Shown piece by piece: positions 57,580 to 64,000 of a DNA stretch of 64,000 nucleotides. The DNA is taken from positions 121,779,001-121,843,000 of the forward strand of contig NC_060211.1 of the NCBI RefSeq assembly GCF_021130785.1, read 5' to 3'. The notes under the pieces were generated by a model that was not told where the DNA came from, made no database searches, and saw nothing but the letters and a program-made list of their open reading frames with translations. This DNA is from Homalodisca vitripennis. Lineage: Eukaryota > Arthropoda > Insecta > Hemiptera > Cicadellidae. The translations under genes and the position numbers were made by a program. Each line of letters starts with the position of its first letter. The stretch's first letter is position 1.

Positions 57580-58440
57580 AAAATAAAAATAAATAGGTCT
57601 CGGAGACCTAAATCAAACAAAAAGCAATTATTTCTAGCTATTTTAAATACTTCCGGCTCAAGATATATCCAGTATCATAGTTCAATTTGCCTTGTTTCGA
57701 CAAAGACATAATATATGTATATAAAAACGAGTACGTATAAATGAGAAGCCTACTTTCGGACGTTTACATTCACTTTCGGTGCGTCACTGCCGTATAGCCC
57801 CTACTCAAAACTATATACCTATGTTTCTGTTTAGTATTTATATTTAAGAGTATCAGAGTTTAACATGAATCTTATGTAAAGTTTTGCACGTGTAGGAACA
57901 TTTATGGTTATAACTAATTATATTTCCAAGGCAACAGTTAGGAATGCTTTGTTGTGCCGATCAGAAACAAACATAAATAGGTCTTGGAAACCTACTTCGG
58001 TCTGTAATCATTTCCTCCAACACTTGTCATGTTATTTCGGTGTAAATATCTCCATTGCTATAGTAGTTTTGATTAGTGGTAATGAATGAAAAAAATGTAC
58101 ATATGCAGGTCTAAGCCTACTATAGTTAAAACGTGTCTACGGTCGACCATACACAATCATTTACGGTTTAACAATTGAGTTTGACGTATTCCTCTGATTA
58201 AAAAACCTATATAATTATGTAGTAATTATCAGAAATATATTTGGATTACAAAGCGTCTACTTCTTGCTATTTTCATCTTATTTCGATCTAAATATTTTCA
58301 GTACTATACTTAAGTTTGCCTTGTTGTCTGAATGAAAAGATATACATACATACATAGGACTGAGAAGCCTATTACCTAGCCTAGGAGAAAATCCTACCTG
58401 TTTCATAAATACTTCTGGTGAAAGGTGGATATCCAGAATA
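57580..58440. repeat. Degenerate 'GGACTGAGAAGCC' repeat family, group 3 (tandem)
   Basis: At least five units start near 57595, 57757, 57975, 58108 and 58353. Shared words include 'aataggtctYggaRacctac', 'agaagcctac', 'ctatttYcatctYatttcgg' and 'agtttgccttgtt'. Spacing varies from about 130 to 245 bases. A separate local duplication pairs 57112-57180 with 57848-57920 ('atctgagttta', 'acgttttgctcgtgtag'). Confidence 0.6.
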
Positions 58441-58444
58441 AGTT

Positions 58445-59575
58445 ACTTATATCCATGCATCATTCAAAAATAATAGTTTATAAGGTTTTGCCTAATAAAA
58501 ACTCTGTTTTTAGGACTGTAGTATGAGAAAAAAGATCATAGAGTCATGAAAATGTTCATTACTTTGTTTTTCTATAAGGCACTGATAAATGCCATGTCAC
58601 AAATTCATAAGATGCTATAAATTTGTAACTGCGAAACCTGTAGTAGAATTAGACATATTTTTAATTGCTATCCACATTACGCTACCGTTGAAACAATGTA
58701 CCATTGATATTTTATTGGATTTAAATGTAAACAGCCTATTTTACAGAGATTAAAATTAAAATTTCATAAAAGAATTAACTGGATTGGTTTATCCAGCCCT
58801 TAGCATCACGTTTTTGTGATTATTGTTTATATATAACATTAATTTAACTGGAATTGCCTCAATATAATTAGATAAACACTGTAGTTTCCATATATCCCAA
58901 AATTAATTTTCAATTTCCAATTTGTACAACTACAATTCAGATATTTACCGTTTATTACAAAACTTCGAATTTATGTAAACCAATTTAGACTAAATTATGT
59001 TAATTAAGTAGATACTTGTATTCTATTAGTATTTTAAATTTTTTGCTCTCAATAACCATAAGGGACAAAATGTAAAATTCGAAGAAAATAAATTTGGTTA
59101 CAAACAAAGTTATGTATCAACTGACGTAGCACTTTCAACTATAGTATTGTATTATGTATTAATATTTACTTACTAATTTATCATACTACAACGAATGATT
59201 TGCAATTTCGTAGGAAACATAGTCTTTAACGTTGTAAATATTTCGGAAAAGGAAGTTCAATAAAGCAGAATGCGAATAGAGCGTAAGTGGGGCTCGATAT
59301 TGTGAAGTTAATGTCGTACATAAACTGAGAGAGAGCGGATATTGACCTGCCATCTCCCACTTTCAGACCTAAGAGAAGTTTACCTCGGTAAAAACGAAAA
59401 CTGCATTTACTGAAAATGATTTTGTATTTTTTTTTAGAATATTGTTAACATAGTAAAATTTGATATTAAATAGAATATTGTAGCTTATACATATTATTTC
59501 ATCTTTTGTATGTAAGTTTGTTTTGTTTCATGGCCAAAGATTTAAGTACTTCCAGTTAAGAAAGTAAAATCTATT
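58445..59575. other. AT-rich DNA, nothing recognised
   Basis: No gene or repeat block is seen. Confidence 0.5.
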
Positions 59576-59582
59576 ACATAAA

Positions 59583-59604
59583 ACACACATACACACACAC
59601 ACAC

Positions 59605-59677
<73 letters not shown>
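59583..59677. repeat. (AC)n microsatellite
   Basis: About 95 bases of AC with one G and one T interruption. Confidence 0.99.
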
Positions 59678-59679
<2 letters not shown>

Positions 59680-59680
<1 letters not shown>

Positions 59681-60185
59681 CCATGTATGTTTATAAAATT
59701 TGGTTACGTGCAACAAATAATAATACCAACGAACAGTCCGACAAAGCTAATTTATAGACTAAGCGGAAATATGTATTTCCTACTGAATATTACTAATAAA
59801 CACCAGTAGTACTAAACGAAAATTTTCATGATTTATCAGTGCTCAATAAATAATAAGAAACATGTCTCATAAGCGATTGGTAACCTGTCGTTCAAATTCA
59901 ATTAGCATGTATATAGAAGTGTAAGGTAATTATTAATATACATTGTTGGTTAGTACTAAATACTAGTACTATAGAATAAGTTAATTCTACAATACAGATT
60001 TTGAAAATTTAGTTAAATTATTTTACAAACAATTTCAGATAAAATTTGCATGAATTGACCTATACAGTTTAGACTATTATTTAATTGTTATTGAAAAAAA
60101 TCAAACAGAAAATATATGATCATAAAAAAATCATGTAAACTTTTTTTCAACGCTACCTTAAAATCTAAAAAAAAACTAAAAATTT
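59680..60185. other. AT-rich DNA, nothing recognised
   Basis: No gene or repeat block is seen. Confidence 0.5.
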
Positions 60186-60186
60186 G

Positions 60187-60187
<1 letters not shown>

Positions 60188-60227
<40 letters not shown>
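60188..60227. repeat. (TA)n microsatellite
   Basis: About 40 bases of TA. Confidence 0.99.
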
Positions 60228-60229
<2 letters not shown>

Positions 60230-63200
60230 AAAACAATCATCATTATTATTTTAACATGTATAAGTCTACTTTGTCTGATAGCTGAGGTATAAGCCTTGCA
60301 CTAAAGTGAATGGCACCATCCTTAAACATTTAAATTAATTAACTTGTTAACAAAGTTATCAAAGGCATTTGTAATTACATTCAATACATTAAGCTCTGTC
60401 TGAAACAGTTGAGAATTACGGCTGTTACTATGTTTACTGGAGCGTCTCATATTGTTTAACACTTTGACTACTGAGCGACACACTAAGTGTTGTGGGCGAT
60501 ACACCACTCTTACTGTAACCTATGGTTACTAGCATCTTAAGACTGGGGGATATATATTACTACTAACTTGGCGTAGTTTTGTTATGTTATTATGTTTCAA
60601 TATTATTTTTCACTTTATTGAAAGTTTATTACTAACTTTCCATATTATTCAATACTTGTAAAAATTATTTGATGTATGTGTTTTGTAATTTCCTCTACAA
60701 AGAGATAACCTAAACAATAAGTGTGAAGGCTGTTGTATGTAACAAATAATAGTATCACCAATGAATAAGGTAAATCTAATTTGTCTAATCTAAAGAAACT
60801 TATTGTTTTCTAAATCAAAATTACTAATAAACCATAAATCGTACACAAAATTTATTTTCCAGACCTCTAATATGTACTCCTGTTCGAGAAAAAAAAATTT
60901 AGGTTTCATAATGTCATTCAGTCCGGCACTATCACTCTCAAATGTGTGTATTAGTTTATCTGTGTTTGTTATTAGGTTTGAGAAATGAAAAGATTAAAAA
61001 AAATAATATATACTTGTATAAATTGTCCCAAGATTCTCATGACATAAAGCATATTTTCTCAATATATTCAAAACTACATCAACAAGTTACATAATGTCTA
61101 CTCCCATTATACTTCCTAATTACTCTAATAATTACTGATAACTAAAAGTGTTGTAGAGTAACTAGAATCTGGCTCGGTGAAAGATATCTTTAGCTGTGTC
61201 ATTCAGAATAACCTAAAATTATTTTTACACTTTTTAGAACAATTGATCTTTGCAATATTCTGGAAAGAAGAAATACAGACAAGGCATCATAACATTAAAA
61301 TGTACATTTAATAATTTAATTAAAATGATTCTATGACAAAAATATAATGATTAAGGAGAGTCATACATGTGATTAGTTCCATCGATCCTTAAGCCCGGAA
61401 TACGCATGGGATACTTACGCTGGTGGAATGTATACATATGTTGTTTATAATTGTTGGGATGAATATTTTTGGAATTAACAACAACCATGAAACCCCCGGT
61501 TCTGATATACACAAGAATTGTATTGCGTTATATGTATTTACCTTGACGAACATCATTTATCTGATGTAGTTATGTACATTATAGTTACTGTGACGCATGT
61601 CATGCTATATTGTAATTGTTTAACGCAATATAGAACTGGAAATTACCATGCCAATTCTTCAAACTAATTTGAGGGATATAATGTAAGACATCTATGTGTG
61701 ATACACGTATGCCCCAATATATTTATCCGTATATACACGTACTATATGGATATACTTGTATATGCACACTGCTACGTAACAGGAAATATTGTTATATCAT
61801 TTAAATAATAAAAGCACTTGTAGTATCATGAGTTTAAATATATTCGGTATTTTAAATAATATGTAGCTAGAAAGAAATCATTTCGTCAACCATGTCTTCA
61901 TATCGTTATCAGAATGAAGATAGCAACGTACACATTATAAAGTTTTGGCACTCTTATGGGTTTTGAGTTCAGGAAAACGTCAAAAGCTATTTGACGGATG
62001 AGGGAAACATTGCTATCAACAGCAGACAAACAAAACAAGGGCCCTTGGGAGCTTACAAGCCATTAGTTATGTTACGACGTGTGAACTTTCGCCTCTCTCT
62101 AGAATAAAAGGAAAATATATAAATTTTACAAAAGTCGGTCGCTCAAACAGTTAATTAATTGCTTTGTATGAAACCATGTTTCATATATTTTCACAGTTAA
62201 TCTAATTTATAGTTGTTAGAGTTTATTTTTAATTAGGTCTATTTCATGGAAGTAATTTAAATAATCCAACATATTTATCTCCTCATTCTAATTTCTGTTC
62301 TTTTAAAATTATATATTTTTTAAATATAGGTATATTGTATTTAAAAATCCATAGACCGGTACTTTTTCGTTTTAGATTATAATAATATTAATAGTCTGTA
62401 ATATTGCATTAGTTTTAACGAGACGGAAAAATAGTTATTTAAAAGCTCCCTTCCCAGACTCCTCTTCCAGTAACAGTATTTTTTGGTTGTATTATTACTC
62501 ATTAGTTATTAATAAAACATAGTTGAAACATAATAAATATTATAAGAAAAATGTATGTTTCTAATTCAGGACATGTTTAGGATATGAAATTTATTCATAA
62601 ACAAATGTCATAAATTATGTTATTAGCTCCGGATTACGTAAAATTAAAAAAAAAAAATATTATTGATAAAATACAACAGGTAAAATCTGTGAGAATAAAA
62701 TAGAGAGGGAAAATGCTGAATTATATTTCAATAATATTTATCTATTTCTCGCTTGGAACATAATGAATGAAACTTTTGATAATTTCCGATTAATATCACC
62801 AGGTAACCTTCCTCATGTAAAAGAAAATTTTTCATAAAATAAATCTCTTAACGAATACAGTTAAAGTTAACTAATTTTTCGTATTATGATATTTCATTTA
62901 TAACACTATATAAAGCTAAATTAAGAGATCTAAGATTTTAAAAAGCAGAATTGAAATAGAAATCTAAATAATATAAAACCTTTGTTTTAAGATTGACCGG
63001 GTTCGTAATCTCGTGTATTTAGACTTTAAATATGTTAAAAAATATGTTATTTAACTTTTATGTATACCTATTGTATTTTTAATATATATGCGTGTGTGCT
63101 TAGTTAAAATACAAGTTTAAAGAAACAACGAGTTCTGAGAGCAAAAATGTATTTGGAAGAATATAAATATAAAAACTCGACGTACAAAATTAGGTTGGAT

Positions 63201-64000
63201 GAAGGCCAAGATATTACTGTAAATATTTATGGATTCTAAATTAATTCAACACAATTTTTCTTTATAAGGTTTTCTTTATAAATTTCGAGCAAAGGATTTG
63301 TAATACTGATGTAACAAAGCATTGGATTTATCTTTAATTTTCAAATCCAGTTGTATCTTTTTAAAATATTATGTTTTGAAGTTTTATGAATTTCATAAGA
63401 TTTTCTTCCAATTTCACAATTTTAGTGCAGAAACATTATTCTGATTTATTTTTATCAAAATACCAATTAGCTTAAACAAATCTATGCTTCTAAACTTTCA
63501 GAAAGATAAGGACGTACATATTGGAAAAAGATTCTGTGTAGTAGTTTATGCCAACTATCGCAAAAATAATTAAAAAATAAATAAATTATAATAGTTTACG
63601 CTTTATAAAAAAATTGCTTTATATGTAATTATTATAATTTTTTTATAACAATCTCTTGGGGCGCTATATCCATACAATATCTATGTGCCTAAATTGTCTT
63701 TAAACGTGTAACGTTTTCTCTTAGTTCATATATTATCCATTTTGAAAATTACCTGTTTTCGCCTATAGGTTTACACTGAAATCTGCAATCCAGTACCAAA
63801 GGCTATCTCCCGTTTTATGTTAGACCACTGTCTAATTTCAGGCGTCACGATCACTTTACTATTTCCATCTGATCAGTTCTCAGTAGTTGGTCTTTCGTTA
63901 AAGATCTATTATGACCTTTATACTTAAGTTCTGATTTAATAGTTAGTGATTGGTTTTATTAAGTGCATGTCTTAAAGATAATGGGCTATGCTTGGAGTTT
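60230..64000. other. AT-rich DNA, nothing recognised
   Basis: Only short chance-like frames (60 to 61 codons). A modest GC rise at 62030-62100 has no identifiable content. None of blocks A to N was found here. Confidence 0.5.

Noticed and set aside
59528..59716. 62-codon cysteine-valine repeat frame
   Set aside because: It is simply the translated (AC)n microsatellite.
1..64000. CRISPR arrays, bacterial operons or prophage
   Set aside because: No regularly spaced identical repeats with unique spacers, no dense coding and no prokaryotic gene signals; the window is eukaryotic in character.

Overview
The window looks like non-coding DNA from an animal genome, most likely an insect or other arthropod. 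It is strongly AT-rich by eye. It has long (TA)n, (GT)n and (AC)n microsatellites, no operon-like gene packing, and remnants of four kinds of eukaryotic mobile element. No complete, unambiguous protein-coding gene can be called. The species and the name of any host gene cannot be read from the sequence.

The main architecture is a diverged, head-to-tail series of segmental duplications. At least 14 short islands (named A to N here) recur in the same orientation and mostly the same order. One almost continuous pair of units runs from about 0.2-7.6 kb (blocks A,C,E,F,H,I,J,K,L,C) and 17.7-31.1 kb (A,B,C,D,E,F,H,I,J,K,N,L,C). Further C-D-E or C-M-D-E runs lie at 7.5-10.9 kb (C,D), 31.0-36.0 kb (C,M,D,E) and 44.0-48.6 kb (C,M,D,E,F,G). 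DNA between the islands is hard to align by eye. Several islands keep an open minus-strand frame without indels. Block C (five copies) and block D (three of four copies) also show synonymous changes and AG splice-acceptor-like edges. This suggests a decayed or fast-evolving family of tandem multi-exon genes on the minus strand. The protein family is not recognised.

Mobile elements: a Kolobok-like DNA transposon with 15-bp terminal inverted repeats and TTAA target duplications (34202-35658), with the C-terminal half of a broken transposase; a Jockey/CR1-type LINE reverse-transcriptase fragment (about 16080-16870, minus) lacking its catalytic segment; a probable Helitron 3' end at 38396; and a tRNA-derived SINE fragment at 49951-49988.

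GC-rich islands with exon-like splice signals stand out from the AT-rich background, notably 24.6-25.45 kb and 12176-12275. They may be real small exons, or gene fragments carried by transposons. Structural curiosities include a near-perfect long hairpin at 33198-33362, shorter perfect hairpins at 3424-3475 and 15520-15556, and an inverted pair of GC-richer segments at 28750-28930 and 42220-42350. About 50-64 kb is mostly featureless AT-rich DNA with microsatellites, a degenerate 'GGACTGAGAAGCC' repeat family and one copy of block N.
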